A stretch of DNA of 64,000 bases from Rhodobacteraceae bacterium KLH11 (GCA_000158135.1 DS999531.1:1803485-1867484); one strand, 5' to 3'; shown: positions 36,770 through 47,531, counted from the stretch's first letter. Made by a program: numbers and translations. The notes: generated by a model from the sequence alone, not told the origin.

Positions 36770-37341
36770 GCGTCGCGGGCCAGTCTGGCTAATGTAATCC
36801 GGCAAACTGCCGGAGGAGCAAGCCATGCTGGACAAGAGGGCAAGTTGATGCCGCGGCTCATCAAGGAACGTGGACTTGCGCGCATTACCGACGTCGATGC
36901 GTCAGTTAGGATTCTGGAGGCGGCGCATTGCAAGCTGCGGCTCAATCGGGCCGGGGATGCCATGGCCAAGCGCGTGTCGCTGCAGATAGGCAGCCTGGTA
37001 GTCAATCCGCGCGGCCAGCTCCTTGATGGTCAGGCGCGCCCCAGTCCGCAGCCGAAACTTGATAACCTCTGCCTCGTCTCGAATTTCCAAGCCGATATCC
37101 AATCCAGTTTAGTGGATTAATTGGCGCCATTCTGAGTCAGAAGGCCTTAAAGGTCAAATTTTTTCTCATATATATCAATGTGTTGGTATCAAGTAGAATC
37201 AACAGTAGATATTTTCTGTGGTGGTTTAATCGCGGAACGGTAAAGGATCGCAGACCCTATTGGTTTGAATTCCATGCACCGCGATTGTAGCACCGCAAAA
37301 TTACTTCTATCGTTTTGACGGATGCAGTTAAGGAGGGCGAT
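36770..37341. other. intergenic stretch at the start of the accessory region
   Basis: About 570 bases. Short frames exist on both strands, for example 36902-37102 on the minus strand with a RLTIKELAARIDYQAAYLQ segment that looks faintly like a DNA-binding helix, but none has a start signal or a recognised family. The AT content rises sharply from about 37100. It may be decayed coding DNA at an island edge. Confidence 0.4.
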
Positions 37342-37896
37342 TTGGCCAACTGGTACACGGCCGATCTACACCTCGGCCACAAGCGGATTAGAGAGTTCTG
37401 CAAGCGCCCGTTCGGTAGCGTGTCCGAAATGAACGCCGCGATCATCGCTAACTTTCAGGCATGTGTCTCGCATGATGATGATCTTTGGATTTTGGGGGAT
37501 TTCGCCTTTGGGCGCTCAGACGACGTCGGACAAATGGAAAGCTGGTTTCACAGCTTGCCTGGACGCAAACATCTGATCATTGGAAATCACGATGATGAGG
37601 CTGTGATTTCTCTGCCTTGGCAAAGCGTTGAGTACATGACCGAACTTGAGGATGGTGCCTTTCCTTTGGTGCTTTGTCATTACCCTATGATTACATGGAA
37701 CCGAGCTCGGCGGGGCGCATTGCAGCTATTCGGACACGTTCATGATCAATGGCCAGGTTCTAGAAACAGCGTGAACGTTGGCGTGGATCAGTGGGGCTTC
37801 CGCCCGGTTCAGCTTGCGGAGGTTCAGAGGCGAGCTGCGAAACTGCCAGTGAACAAGCACTGGGCAGATGTCGAACATGGCAATGAACTGGAATAG
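37342..37896 (+). CDS. calcineurin-like metallophosphoesterase
   Basis: The protein has 184 residues. All five metal-binding blocks are there: DLHLGH (Asp8, His10), GDFAFG, GNHDDE, CHYP and GHVH. This is the small phage/bacterial phosphoesterase type, which hydrolyses phosphodiesters with a two-metal centre. I chose the TTG at 37342 because AAGGAGGG lies just before it; an upstream TTG at 37315 lacks a ribosome site. It stands alone between intergenic stretches, so its substrate cannot be guessed. Confidence 0.85.
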   Translation: MANWYTADLHLGHKRIREFCKRPFGSVSEMNAAIIANFQACVSHDDDLWILGDFAFGRSDDVGQMESWFHSLPGRKHLIIGNHDDEAVISLPWQSVEYMTELEDGAFPLVLCHYPMITWNRARRGALQLFGHVHDQWPGSRNSVNVGVDQWGFRPVQLAEVQRRAAKLPVNKHWADVEHGNELE

Positions 37897-38350
37897 CTGC
37901 TTCCTGAAAGCTGTTTTGGACCTTGAATTTCCTCGGCGGACGCAACCCGCAAGGGTCGCGATCACTGCTGTCATGGGCAAGATCATCGTCATCCTGAATG
38001 CGGTGCTCAAGACAGGTGAACCTGCACGGCGAACCCTGCTAACATAGCGTTTGCGGATATTCGCCGCGATGTCTGCGAACTAGAAAGATGCGGACTTTGC
38101 AGCCATTGCCCTTCCAGGCGTTTGCTAATGCAGCATCCATTCGCGGGCGCCACATACATGTCGCTGCATTGCAACCGATGTCGCCAATGCGGTCACTCAA
38201 AGCCACGACGAAGTCCGATCTCAAGCCGCCCTTTCGCTGCAGTGAGGATCGATCATCAAGACGCGGATGGGACGGATGACGTTTGCACCTGACTGTCGCG
38301 GAATGCGGCATAGTGCCGAAGTCATCTTCTGTTAGGAAAGAAGCCCCATC
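37897..38350. other. intergenic stretch with repeat remnants and IS110 left flank
   Basis: About 450 bases without a gene. GCGGACTTTGCAGCC near 38092 is one of several copies of a short intergenic repeat (others near 47784 and 59163). The last 100 bases lead into the truncated IS110 transposase and are probably its upstream flank. Confidence 0.4.
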
Positions 38351-38680
38351 ATGGAAGTTACAACAGTAGGTCTGGATCTCGGTAAGGACGTTTTCCAAGT
38401 TCATGGAATTTCCGCCAACGGTACGGTTGTTTTCAAGCGGTCGGTCCAGCGCAAACAATTGCTCACGTTTTCCGAGACGCTTCCAAGCTGTCTTGTCGGA
38501 ATAGAGGCCTACGGGTCGGCCCATCATTGGGCGCGTGAATTGAGCGCCATCGGTCACGACGTGCGCCTGATGCTTACCATTTACGTGAAGCCATACGTCA
38601 AACGCGGCAAGACCGACGCGGTTGATACCGAGGCAATCTGCGAAGCACAGCACAGACCCGCAAACCCCCGTTATGAATGA
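38351..38680 (+). pseudogene. truncated IS110-family transposase
   Basis: Only the N-terminal DEDD part remains, about 100 of the usual 340 residues: VGLDLGKDVFQVHG, GIEAYGSAHHWARELSAIGH and VKRGKTDAVDTEAICEA. After EAICEA the frame turns to unrelated residues and stops; the transposase_20 half with its catalytic Ser is missing. It is related to, but clearly different from, the intact copy at 57863, so it is an older, separate insertion. AGGAAAGAAG precedes the ATG. Confidence 0.88.
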
Positions 38681-38759
38681 AAGAGCCTCGGGGCGCAGAT
38701 CATACCAGTTAGAGACAACCCAGAAAAACTTGAGCGCCCACTATATACTAGCAGGAGCT

Positions 38760-39461
38760 CTACGAAGAGACGGCATGTTCACAAAATCTGCTCAGATAGC
38801 CCTGATCTGTTTCCAGATACGCTCTAGCTTCCTTTTTCGCGTTGATATCCCGCTGATCAGTGATGTCCAAACATAGCGCGATGCCGACGGTAATCTCCGC
38901 GATATCATCAAAGAACTCAATCAACTCATCCGTTGGTGGCGGTTGATAAATCCGGGTCAGGACAATAATTCTTGGGTCAAGCGGATAGCGTGCTCTCAGC
39001 CCACAATATTCATAAGTCTCAGAGTCCTTTTCTGCACTACATCCCAAGGCAAACTGTTTGTTTGAAGATTTTGGGGTCAGATATAGAAGCCTGACGCTGT
39101 TTTTACTAAACGAGTTCACAGTATAACCCGGTAACCTGAGATGCTCTGGCACGGGCTCTGGATAAATATATACATCACCTGGACCTGTCGGTGACCACAA
39201 GAAATCGGACGTTTGATTGAGTTTCTTTATGTGAATAACTGTGTTGTCCAGTATCGGATTGGCACTCAACAAGTCATTCAGCCAGTCAATCCTATTCAGC
39301 GGAATGAAATCTGGCTCTGCCCCAATCGACGGTATTTCCTCGCCTGTGTAAAACTGCCTCGATCCAAGTTGGATGGAATAGTCCTCGCCTTCCGCTTGCG
39401 ACCCGTGCGTCGTCAACAAGCCGATAGCAAAGCATAGCAGAATCATTGATTTAGCGGCCAA
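38760..39461 (-). CDS. secreted protein of unknown function
   Basis: The protein has 233 residues. A signal peptide is evident (SMILLCFAIGLLTTHGSQA, likely cut near residue 23). The mature part contains WLNDLLSANPILDNTVIHIK, several Pro-rich turns, and Cys residues that could pair. I do not recognise a family. A TTG start fits GGGAAG 7 bases upstream; an ATG five codons in has no such site. It is divergent from the giant RTX gene, sharing a 57-base gap, so the two may be co-regulated. Confidence 0.65.
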   Translation of the reverse strand: MAAKSMILLCFAIGLLTTHGSQAEGEDYSIQLGSRQFYTGEEIPSIGAEPDFIPLNRIDWLNDLLSANPILDNTVIHIKKLNQTSDFLWSPTGPGDVYIYPEPVPEHLRLPGYTVNSFSKNSVRLLYLTPKSSNKQFALGCSAEKDSETYEYCGLRARYPLDPRIIVLTRIYQPPPTDELIEFFDDIAEITVGIALCLDITDQRDINAKKEARAYLETDQGYLSRFCEHAVSS

Positions 39462-39518
39462 GTTATGCTTCCCATAGTTGTATTGTAAAAAAGTTAATCA
39501 ATCTTGGGAGTATATCCA

Positions 39519-42500
39519 ATGTATTACCTGTCTGAGCAGCAAGTCAATCAACTCCGTGCCGTAGTGAGCAACGAGAATGCCGCAAACCCATATGCGGACA
39601 TGTATGATTTGATTTCAGGATTTCTGCAGTCTTCCGACGATTTTGGGACGGCGGCGACCGGGAACGTAAAGGCATGGTTCGGCGCTGCAGGCCAAGCAAA
39701 CCGAGGCACCGGCGGCGCCTCAGACCTCATTAGAACTTACACTCAAACTCAGCTTGAGATACGTACCGGGCAAAGCATCAGCAACATTGAAGGTGTTCTT
39801 CAGCAGGCTTCTGACGACATAGCAGTTGCCGTTCTCGGGGATATTGAAGACGCGCGAACCGTAATCAACGGTGAGACTTACTATGCACTGCCCAGCGTCC
39901 GACAAATTGGAGTACAGGATGCGCTCGCATCACTGGACGCTCTGTCTTCGTATTCCAACAATCTTGCGGTTTGGTCTGGCAACATCCTGTTTCTGGGACT
40001 GGGCGAAGGAGAGTTCTGGTACGATAATATTCTCGAAACTGATGGGGATACTTACGATCTTTTTGCGTCCGTTAAGTCATTGATAGCTGGTGGGGTCGGC
40101 TCTTTGCTTAGCGGTACAGCAAGCGATTTGATCGGTCTTCAGTGGGATCAAGGCGTAGATGGAATACAGGAGGCGGCGCAGGTTACGGTTGCTGGTGTTT
40201 CTGCGGCCAACGACTTTTTTGTTAAAGCCTATGGAGGATTGTCGGGAGCAAGCAGCTTAGCCACAATGGCCAATCTCCTAACAACAGAAATCATAGTGGG
40301 CTCCGAATCTGCTGATTACAATTTAGAACAAAGTCTGGAGGCTCCAGCAAATACCTTCATCCACGCGGGCGGGGGCAACGACGACATCGTTGGGTCGACC
40401 GGTAATGATCTTATTGATGGCGGCACAGGTGATGACTTGGTGTCATTTGTACCCCTTACCACGACAGATATCGAACTCGTGGCAACTATCGATTATGTTA
40501 ACACTAAAGCCGATTTCTCTGCGTTTGTTGACACGGGTGGAGAAGAGCGAACTGCAATTTTCAATGTTGAGCAACTGTCACTTGGTTTGAATGACGACAC
40601 GCTTATCATATCTGACCTAAGTCACGTTGTTACATCACTCGATTCCGTTCACGGATCAGAAGAAGACACTGCTGGGGATACCATTGACTTGTCGTCAGTA
40701 GTAGGAATAGGCGCGGATGTGTCCCTTGAGGGTGAGACCGTTTCTCTGAAGAACGACGCAAAAGTTCTCGAAATCATTGATTTCGAAAACGTCATTGGTT
40801 CAAATTTTGATGACAATATAGTCGGTGACGATCAAGATAATACTATCGAAGGCGGTGAGGGTATTGACCAAATCGACGGTCTGGGTGGCGCGGACATCCT
40901 ACGTGGGATGGAAGGCGACGATGTCATCGATGGCGGTGCGCCAGTTGGACAGGGCAGTGATGAGGAAGCCGACCGGATAGAGGGCGGGTCTGGCAACGAC
41001 ACAATTTCGATCCACGCAGGCGAAGCTTATGGTCAGGCGGGTAATGATAGCATTTCCACTCTCGACACTGGTGCAACTGGTTCGAATGGAGATTCACCGA
41101 CGGTGCAAGCCTATGGCGGCTCAGGAAACGACATGCTCGATGCACGGGGATCGACTGGCGAGCACTTCCTTTCCGGCGGCAGTGGCGATGATGTTCTTTA
41201 TGGAAACGGAAGCAGCACCATCAGCGCGGGTTCAGGCGCTGACACAGTACATCTTATAACCGGCGACACGCTCGCGGATCGGTTGACGTCTGAGGACGAG
41301 CTCTATGTCGATGGAGTCAGAATATCAGGCCAACTTACGGACAATGGACTACATCATCCGTCTTCCGAAGGATCCGGTTTTTTTTGGGGTTATGCGGTTA
41401 AGCCTCAGGTTCATTCAGGCGGAGAGTTTGCCCTTTCCCTTGAGCCTGAGCGGGCTGCATCTGCGAATAATTTCGCCGTATTTTTCGAAATGAACGAAGA
41501 GCAGGAAGACTTCGATGATACGCTCAGTTCGGTATCATATACCGCCTATATCGTGTCAAACCCTGGCGCGCTTGACGTTGAGTACAGTCCAATTACTGGC
41601 GATTGGTCGGTTCCCCGTCAAATGGTTCTGGACAATGCGGTCGTCATCTCGGATTTCCGCCCCGGTGATTTTGGGTTGATGGAAGCGGTTTCGAATGAGT
41701 ATTTCTACGACAATCGCACAGATGACAGCACTTATTATCGGAAAACCCTGAGAAACATTGAAATCAACGATGAGAACCCTGCTGCGAATAATCTAGAGCT
41801 TGGTGACCCGGCCCCCTATGACGAAGACGATCTGCGTGCCGAGGCTGAGTTTGAGGAAATCACCGAGGCTTTCTCTGACGAGTGGCTTGACGCCCAATCA
41901 GGTGCCGCCGGTACCACAGGAACAGACGACAACGATCTATTTGTGGGTTCCGAACCTTTGACGTCAGGTGGTCTGGGTCGCGATTTCTTTGTACTGAATG
42001 CCGTGGCGAACGTCGCGAGCGGAGGCGCAGATGCTGATTTCATGGTCGGCTCTGCGGGCAATGATACGCTGAATGGCGATTCCGGCAATGATCGGATTTT
42101 TGGCGACGCAGCACCTGGAACAGAGTTCTTTGCCACATTCGACGATCCAACAGTCAGCGACGACGATAACCTGTTTGGCGGAACTGGAGACGACATAGTC
42201 TACGGTGGCCGGGGAGATGATCTTATTGAAGGTAACGAAGACAACGACCTTCTGTTTGGTGAAGACGGCAACGACACGCTTCGAGGTGGCCATGGAATTG
42301 ACCGTCTCGAAGGCGGTGCCGGTTCGGATGAACTGTCTGGCGGCGACGGTGCAGATGAATTGACCGGCGGTACTGGGAATGACACGCTGAACGGCGGCGC
42401 TGGTGAAGACATCTTTGCGTTCAAAACCGGAGACGGGCAGGATGTCATTTCTGATTTCGACCCCGCAAATGATACTATCCATATCAATGGCGATGTGCTT

Positions 42501-45500
42501 GATCCGACAGTCCCCACATCTGGCATTACGTTGATTGAGCAAGGCGATAATGTCCTGATCACCTATGGGTCAAACGACACGATTCTGGTTGAGAACTTAT
42601 CTATCGAAGAGTGGGCCGGATTTTTGCCCAACGCTGGAGACGACACCCTCACTGGAACGTCAGAGCGCGACAAAATCTATGGCGGTGCTGGAAACGATAC
42701 GATTCAGGGGCTCGGTGGAAATGACCTAATTTATGGCAGTTTCGGCGACGACCTGATTGACGGCGGCGAGGGTCATGATGATCTCTATGGCGGTGCGGGA
42801 AATGATCGAATTCTTGGGAATTCTGGAGGAGATTATTTTGATGGTGGCGACGGAATTGATACTATCGACTTCTCTTTGTTCAGCACTAATTTCAACATCG
42901 ACCTGTCCCAATCCAAAGCTGTTCATGAAGGTGGTTTCACTGAGCAGGTGCGAAACTTCGAAAACATTATCGGAGGCTCGGGCAACAACAATTTGACGGG
43001 CAATGTTGGGGCCAATGTTCTTCAAGGCCTGGCCGGCAACGATACCTTCACTACTGGGGCCGGCAACGATACCATTCGCGTTGAAGGCGGAGCTGGTGCA
43101 GATACAGTAACCGACTTTGACATCAACAACGATCTAATTGAAATTGATGGCGTAGCTCTTAATCCAAATAGCGTTCCAACGGGGATCAGCATTACACAAA
43201 ACGGCGCAGATGTGACCATTTCTTATGGAGCTGGTGACACGCTTACCTTGAGTGGAATCGCTCTTTCAGCATGGCAGATCGCAACGAATGTGAAAGCCGT
43301 GGAAGATACTGCAATGGTGCTTGAAGATGGCACTGTTTTGATCGACGTACTCGCCAATGATAGTGATGTCGATGGAGATGCCCTGACCATTACCTCTGTT
43401 TCAGGAGTATTGAATGGAACAGTTAGTATTGAAGATGGACAAATCCGATACACACCGGATGCTAATTTTCATGGAAGTGAGACTCTGATCTACACAGTTG
43501 ATGATGGAAACGGTGCGTCCGACACCGCGACCATAACCATCACGGTAACGCCGGATAATGACAATCCGGTTGCCTCAGATGAAGTCGCCAGTGTGACTGA
43601 GGATGGCACGGTTCTGATCGATGTCCTTACCAACGACAATGATGTGGAAGGAGATGTTCTGACGATCACGTCCGTCACCGGTGCATTAAATGGTTCGGCA
43701 AGCATCGAGGATGGCCAGATCCGCTACACGCCCAATGTCGATTTCCATGGAAGTGAGACATTGACCTATACAGTCGATGACGGAAACGGCGGAACTGATA
43801 CGGCAACCGTGACTGTCACTGTAGCGGCAGAAAACGATGCACCAATTGCCGCGGATGACTCTGTTTCTGTGGTGGAGGACGGCACGATCATGATCGATGT
43901 CCTCGCCAATGATGGAGATGTCGATGGTGATCAGTTGACGATCAGTGATGTTTCGGGCGCAGTCAACGGTGTGGCGATTATAGAAGGCGGACAGATTCGT
44001 TATACGCCGAACGCGAACTTTAACGGCAGCGAGACGTTGACCTACGTAGTCGATGATGGAAACGGAGAAACACACACCGCAAGTGTGACCGTAACCGTAA
44101 CGGCTGAGAATGATGACCCAACGGCCGTTGATGACATCGTTGCTGTGGACGAAAGTGTTGCGGTTGTGATCGATGTTCTTGGCAACGACGGTGATGTTGA
44201 AGGTCATACTCTCAGCATAACCGAGATAGACGGGCAATCCGTGTTTGTCGGGTCTGTAGTGACGCTAAGCTCTGGAGCGTCTGTTGAACTGATGCCGGAC
44301 AACAGTCTGCGGTTTGAACAGAATGGTGCCTTTACCGCCTTAAACGACGGCGAAACCGCTCAGGAAGCCGTTACCTACACGGTCAGTGACGGCAATGGTG
44401 GCAGCGCGACTGCTGTCGCGAACATTACCATCTCTGGTCGCGGCACCGCTCCGACGCCCATAGGCGAAAGTGGAACGGTTTCGGTCGCTCAAACGGGTCC
44501 CGATCAGTGGCACAGCGTTTCGTTTTCGGCAGCTATCAGCAACGCGGTGGTCGTTCTGGGGCCAGTAACAAACGTGGATGGCGACCCGGTGACGACGCGT
44601 GTCAGGAACGTCACGGACACTGGCTTTGAATTCCAGATTGATGAATGGGATTACCTTGATGGGATTCATGGCCTCGAAAGCCTCGGTTGGCTTGCGGTTT
44701 CGGCCGGGACGCATGAACTGGAGTCTGGCCAAAAGATTGTGGCCGGAACAGCTTCGGTCTCGACCGGCTTCACACAACTGAACTACGGTGAGACCCTGGT
44801 AAATCCAATCTTGTTCTCGGAGGTCACATCCGTGAATGAAACGGATGCAGTTACAACCCGAATGCGGAACGTAACCAACACCGGGTTCCAGGCACAGATC
44901 GAAGAACAGGAAAGCGGCGGAGCGCATATTGCGGAAACTGTTTCCTGGATTGCGCTCGAAAGCGGGGCGGGTGCCGGGTTTGAAGCCTTCCGTACAGCGG
45001 ATCAGCTGGACGAAAGGGTAGACCGGTTTGATTTTACAACCTCGTTTGCGTCGGCTCCCGTACTTCTAGCGGATATGCAAAGCACAGATGGTGGAGACAC
45101 TTCAACTGTGCGAATGCAGAGCCTGGATGCGACAGGTGTGTCCTTATTTGTAGCTGAAGAGCAATCCAAGAACGTGGAGGTCGGTCACACCAACGAAACC
45201 GCTGGAATCCTTGCACTTTCTGGGGGCCTTCTTTTCGCAGGGGGTGCAACCGCAAATACGGCTCCTGATGCCGTTGACGACAGTATCACCGTAGCAGAAG
45301 ACGGCACGGTTCTGATCGACATTTTGGCCAATGACAGTGATGCGGACGGCGATGTAGTCGTGATCACTGACGTATCAGGTGCAACGAACGGAACGGCAAG
45401 CGCTGAGGATGGTCAAATCCGCTATACGCCCAATGCCAACTTCCATGGGAGCGAGACATTGACCTATACGGTTGATGATGGAAACGGTGGAACTGACACA

Positions 45501-47531
45501 GCGACAGTGACCGTCACTGTTGTACCAGAAAAAGATGCACCAATTGCCGCAGATGACTCGGCTTATGTAGTGGAGGACGGCACGATCTTGATTGATGTCC
45601 TCGTCAACGACAGTGACATTGATGGTGATGCCCTGACCATCACTTCTGTGGCGAGTGCTCTTAACGGGACGGCCGTAATTGAAGATGGTCAAATCCGGTA
45701 CACACCGAATGCCGACTTCAATGGCAGTGAAACACTGACCTATACGGTCGATGACGGAAACGGCGAAACAGATTCCGCCATGGTCACGATTTCTGTAGCA
45801 CCAGAGAATGATGCCCCTGGGGCGGTGGACGATACCGCCAGTCTGGCAAGTGATGGCACCATTCTGATTGATGTGCTCGCCAATGATGGAGATATCGATG
45901 GAGACACCTTGACCATCTCGGGTGTGACGGGTGCATCAAATGGCGCTGCCGTGATTGAAAACGGCCAGATCCGCTATACGCCCAATGCTGGCTTCTCTGG
46001 CGAGGAAACACTGACCTATGCGGTCGAAGATGGCAACGGAGGCGCCGATACTGCAACGGTCACTGTTACCGTCACATCGGGCAACGAAGCGCCGGTCGCA
46101 GTTGACGACACAGCGAACCTGGATGAGGACGGCACAATCCTGATCGATGTTTTGGCTAATGACAGTGATGCGGATGGCAACACGCTTACGATCACTGAGG
46201 TGACTGGTGCTGCAAACGGTACGGCCGTCGTCGAAGCGGGCCAGATCCGTTACACGCCAGCCAGCGGCTTCAGTGGGACTGATACGATCCACTATACTGT
46301 GTCCGATGGGGCTGGCGGAACTGCGTCCGCATCGGTCGCAATCCAAGTCAATTCTGCACCAACAGGCGCTCCTATCGTCGTGGACGACTATGTTACGATT
46401 GTCAGCGGCGGCACCGTTCTGATCGACGCGCTTGCCAATGACAGCGATCCCGAAGGCGGGCAGATCTATATCTCCAGCGTCGCTCCCACGATTGCCAAAG
46501 GCATTCAGTTTGTCGATGGCAAGGTCCAATATGAAGCTCTGGACAATTACACAGGTGTTGTCGAGATGGACTACACAGTGTCGGACTTTGATGGAAACAG
46601 CACCACGGGCACGGTGTTCATCGACATCGTTGCACCAAACACCGGTCCAATCGCAAATAACGACACGGCATCGCTTACTGAAAATGAATCTGTTCTGATT
46701 GATGTCTTGGCAAACGATGATGCAGGTGGTGGAACACTCATCATTGCATCTATCACAGCCGCTCTGAACGGTACTGCTGTGATTGAGAATGGGCAAATCC
46801 GCTATACTCCGAACACTGACTTCAGCGGCTCAGATACGATCAGTTATACCATCTCCGATGGCAATGGTGGCGAGGCGACCGCTTCTGTGCAGATCGATGT
46901 GGCAGAACTGATCGACGGTGCACCAATCGTCGTTGACGACTATGTAACGGTAGAAAGTGGTGGGACGATCCTGATTGACGCTTTGGCGAACGACAGTGAC
47001 CCGAATGGCGACGGCATCTACATCTCAAGCATTTCCCCTACCATCGCACAAAGCCTTCAGTTCGTGAATGGTCAGATCCAGTATGAGGCGCTGGCCAACT
47101 ACACTGGTGTCGTCGAGATGGTCTACACCGTAACCGACTATGGTGGAATCAGTTCAACAGGCTCGGTGTTCATTGATGTTGTCGCGCCAGGCAGCATCCC
47201 ACCACCGGCTGCTGCGTCGACCGGAGCACCCAACGAGATATTAGGCACGCTTGGCGATGATGTGCTCAGTAGCACCGAGGCTGATGAGGTTCTGACGGGC
47301 GGTGCTGGCGCCGATACCTTTGTCTTCAATGCGCTCGAAGCGGAAGGGGCCGACCATATATCGGATTTCGAGTTGGGGGTTGATACAATCGAAATGGCAG
47401 GGACCACCTATGCTGATCTGACCTTCGCCGATACGGGCACGGGTACGCGCGTGGAGTGGGATAATGGCTCTGTAGAGCTCGATAACATCGATATTGCATC
47501 ACTGACTGAAGACCAGTTCCTGTTTGCTTAA
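39519..47531 (+). CDS. giant RTX/tandem-repeat secreted protein (type I secretion)
   Basis: The protein has 2670 residues, acidic, with no N-terminal signal peptide. Residues 1-270 are an unrecognised helical region. Calcium-binding RTX blocks (GGxGxDxL type, for example GGTGDDLVSF and GGAGNDTI) lie near 280-310, 430-590, 800-970 and 1040-1195. Eleven cadherin-like repeats of the VLIDVLANDSDVDGD type lie at about 1260-1640 and 1915-2560. Between them, about 1650-1910, is a three-fold repeat built on TRxRNVTxTGFxxQIxE. A last RTX segment (GGAGADTFVF) and a DQFLFA end suggest a type I secretion signal. It is probably a surface adhesin. No ABC exporter or TolC gene is nearby. RBS TGGGAG precedes ATG 39519. 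Confidence 0.9.
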   Translation: MYYLSEQQVNQLRAVVSNENAANPYADMYDLISGFLQSSDDFGTAATGNVKAWFGAAGQANRGTGGASDLIRTYTQTQLEIRTGQSISNIEGVLQQASDDIAVAVLGDIEDARTVINGETYYALPSVRQIGVQDALASLDALSSYSNNLAVWSGNILFLGLGEGEFWYDNILETDGDTYDLFASVKSLIAGGVGSLLSGTASDLIGLQWDQGVDGIQEAAQVTVAGVSAANDFFVKAYGGLSGASSLATMANLLTTEIIVGSESADYNLEQSLEAPANTFIHAGGGNDDIVGSTGNDLIDGGTGDDLVSFVPLTTTDIELVATIDYVNTKADFSAFVDTGGEERTAIFNVEQLSLGLNDDTLIISDLSHVVTSLDSVHGSEEDTAGDTIDLSSVVGIGADVSLEGETVSLKNDAKVLEIIDFENVIGSNFDDNIVGDDQDNTIEGGEGIDQIDGLGGADILRGMEGDDVIDGGAPVGQGSDEEADRIEGGSGNDTISIHAGEAYGQAGNDSISTLDTGATGSNGDSPTVQAYGGSGNDMLDARGSTGEHFLSGGSGDDVLYGNGSSTISAGSGADTVHLITGDTLADRLTSEDELYVDGVRISGQLTDNGLHHPSSEGSGFFWGYAVKPQVHSGGEFALSLEPERAASANNFAVFFEMNEEQEDFDDTLSSVSYTAYIVSNPGALDVEYSPITGDWSVPRQMVLDNAVVISDFRPGDFGLMEAVSNEYFYDNRTDDSTYYRKTLRNIEINDENPAANNLELGDPAPYDEDDLRAEAEFEEITEAFSDEWLDAQSGAAGTTGTDDNDLFVGSEPLTSGGLGRDFFVLNAVANVASGGADADFMVGSAGNDTLNGDSGNDRIFGDAAPGTEFFATFDDPTVSDDDNLFGGTGDDIVYGGRGDDLIEGNEDNDLLFGEDGNDTLRGGHGIDRLEGGAGSDELSGGDGADELTGGTGNDTLNGGAGEDIFAFKTGDGQDVISDFDPANDTIHINGDVLDPTVPTSGITLIEQGDNVLITYGSNDTILVENLSIEEWAGFLPNAGDDTLTGTSERDKIYGGAGNDTIQGLGGNDLIYGSFGDDLIDGGEGHDDLYGGAGNDRILGNSGGDYFDGGDGIDTIDFSLFSTNFNIDLSQSKAVHEGGFTEQVRNFENIIGGSGNNNLTGNVGANVLQGLAGNDTFTTGAGNDTIRVEGGAGADTVTDFDINNDLIEIDGVALNPNSVPTGISITQNGADVTISYGAGDTLTLSGIALSAWQIATNVKAVEDTAMVLEDGTVLIDVLANDSDVDGDALTITSVSGVLNGTVSIEDGQIRYTPDANFHGSETLIYTVDDGNGASDTATITITVTPDNDNPVASDEVASVTEDGTVLIDVLTNDNDVEGDVLTITSVTGALNGSASIEDGQIRYTPNVDFHGSETLTYTVDDGNGGTDTATVTVTVAAENDAPIAADDSVSVVEDGTIMIDVLANDGDVDGDQLTISDVSGAVNGVAIIEGGQIRYTPNANFNGSETLTYVVDDGNGETHTASVTVTVTAENDDPTAVDDIVAVDESVAVVIDVLGNDGDVEGHTLSITEIDGQSVFVGSVVTLSSGASVELMPDNSLRFEQNGAFTALNDGETAQEAVTYTVSDGNGGSATAVANITISGRGTAPTPIGESGTVSVAQTGPDQWHSVSFSAAISNAVVVLGPVTNVDGDPVTTRVRNVTDTGFEFQIDEWDYLDGIHGLESLGWLAVSAGTHELESGQKIVAGTASVSTGFTQLNYGETLVNPILFSEVTSVNETDAVTTRMRNVTNTGFQAQIEEQESGGAHIAETVSWIALESGAGAGFEAFRTADQLDERVDRFDFTTSFASAPVLLADMQSTDGGDTSTVRMQSLDATGVSLFVAEEQSKNVEVGHTNETAGILALSGGLLFAGGATANTAPDAVDDSITVAEDGTVLIDILANDSDADGDVVVITDVSGATNGTASAEDGQIRYTPNANFHGSETLTYTVDDGNGGTDTATVTVTVVPEKDAPIAADDSAYVVEDGTILIDVLVNDSDIDGDALTITSVASALNGTAVIEDGQIRYTPNADFNGSETLTYTVDDGNGETDSAMVTISVAPENDAPGAVDDTASLASDGTILIDVLANDGDIDGDTLTISGVTGASNGAAVIENGQIRYTPNAGFSGEETLTYAVEDGNGGADTATVTVTVTSGNEAPVAVDDTANLDEDGTILIDVLANDSDADGNTLTITEVTGAANGTAVVEAGQIRYTPASGFSGTDTIHYTVSDGAGGTASASVAIQVNSAPTGAPIVVDDYVTIVSGGTVLIDALANDSDPEGGQIYISSVAPTIAKGIQFVDGKVQYEALDNYTGVVEMDYTVSDFDGNSTTGTVFIDIVAPNTGPIANNDTASLTENESVLIDVLANDDAGGGTLIIASITAALNGTAVIENGQIRYTPNTDFSGSDTISYTISDGNGGEATASVQIDVAELIDGAPIVVDDYVTVESGGTILIDALANDSDPNGDGIYISSISPTIAQSLQFVNGQIQYEALANYTGVVEMVYTVTDYGGISSTGSVFIDVVAPGSIPPPAAASTGAPNEILGTLGDDVLSSTEADEVLTGGAGADTFVFNALEAEGADHISDFELGVDTIEMAGTTYADLTFADTGTGTRVEWDNGSVELDNIDIASLTEDQFLFA

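Noticed and set aside
40363-47190. CRISPR-like or satellite DNA in the RTX gene
   Set aside because: The periodicity comes from coding repeats with varied codons in one long open frame; spacing and spacers do not fit CRISPR.
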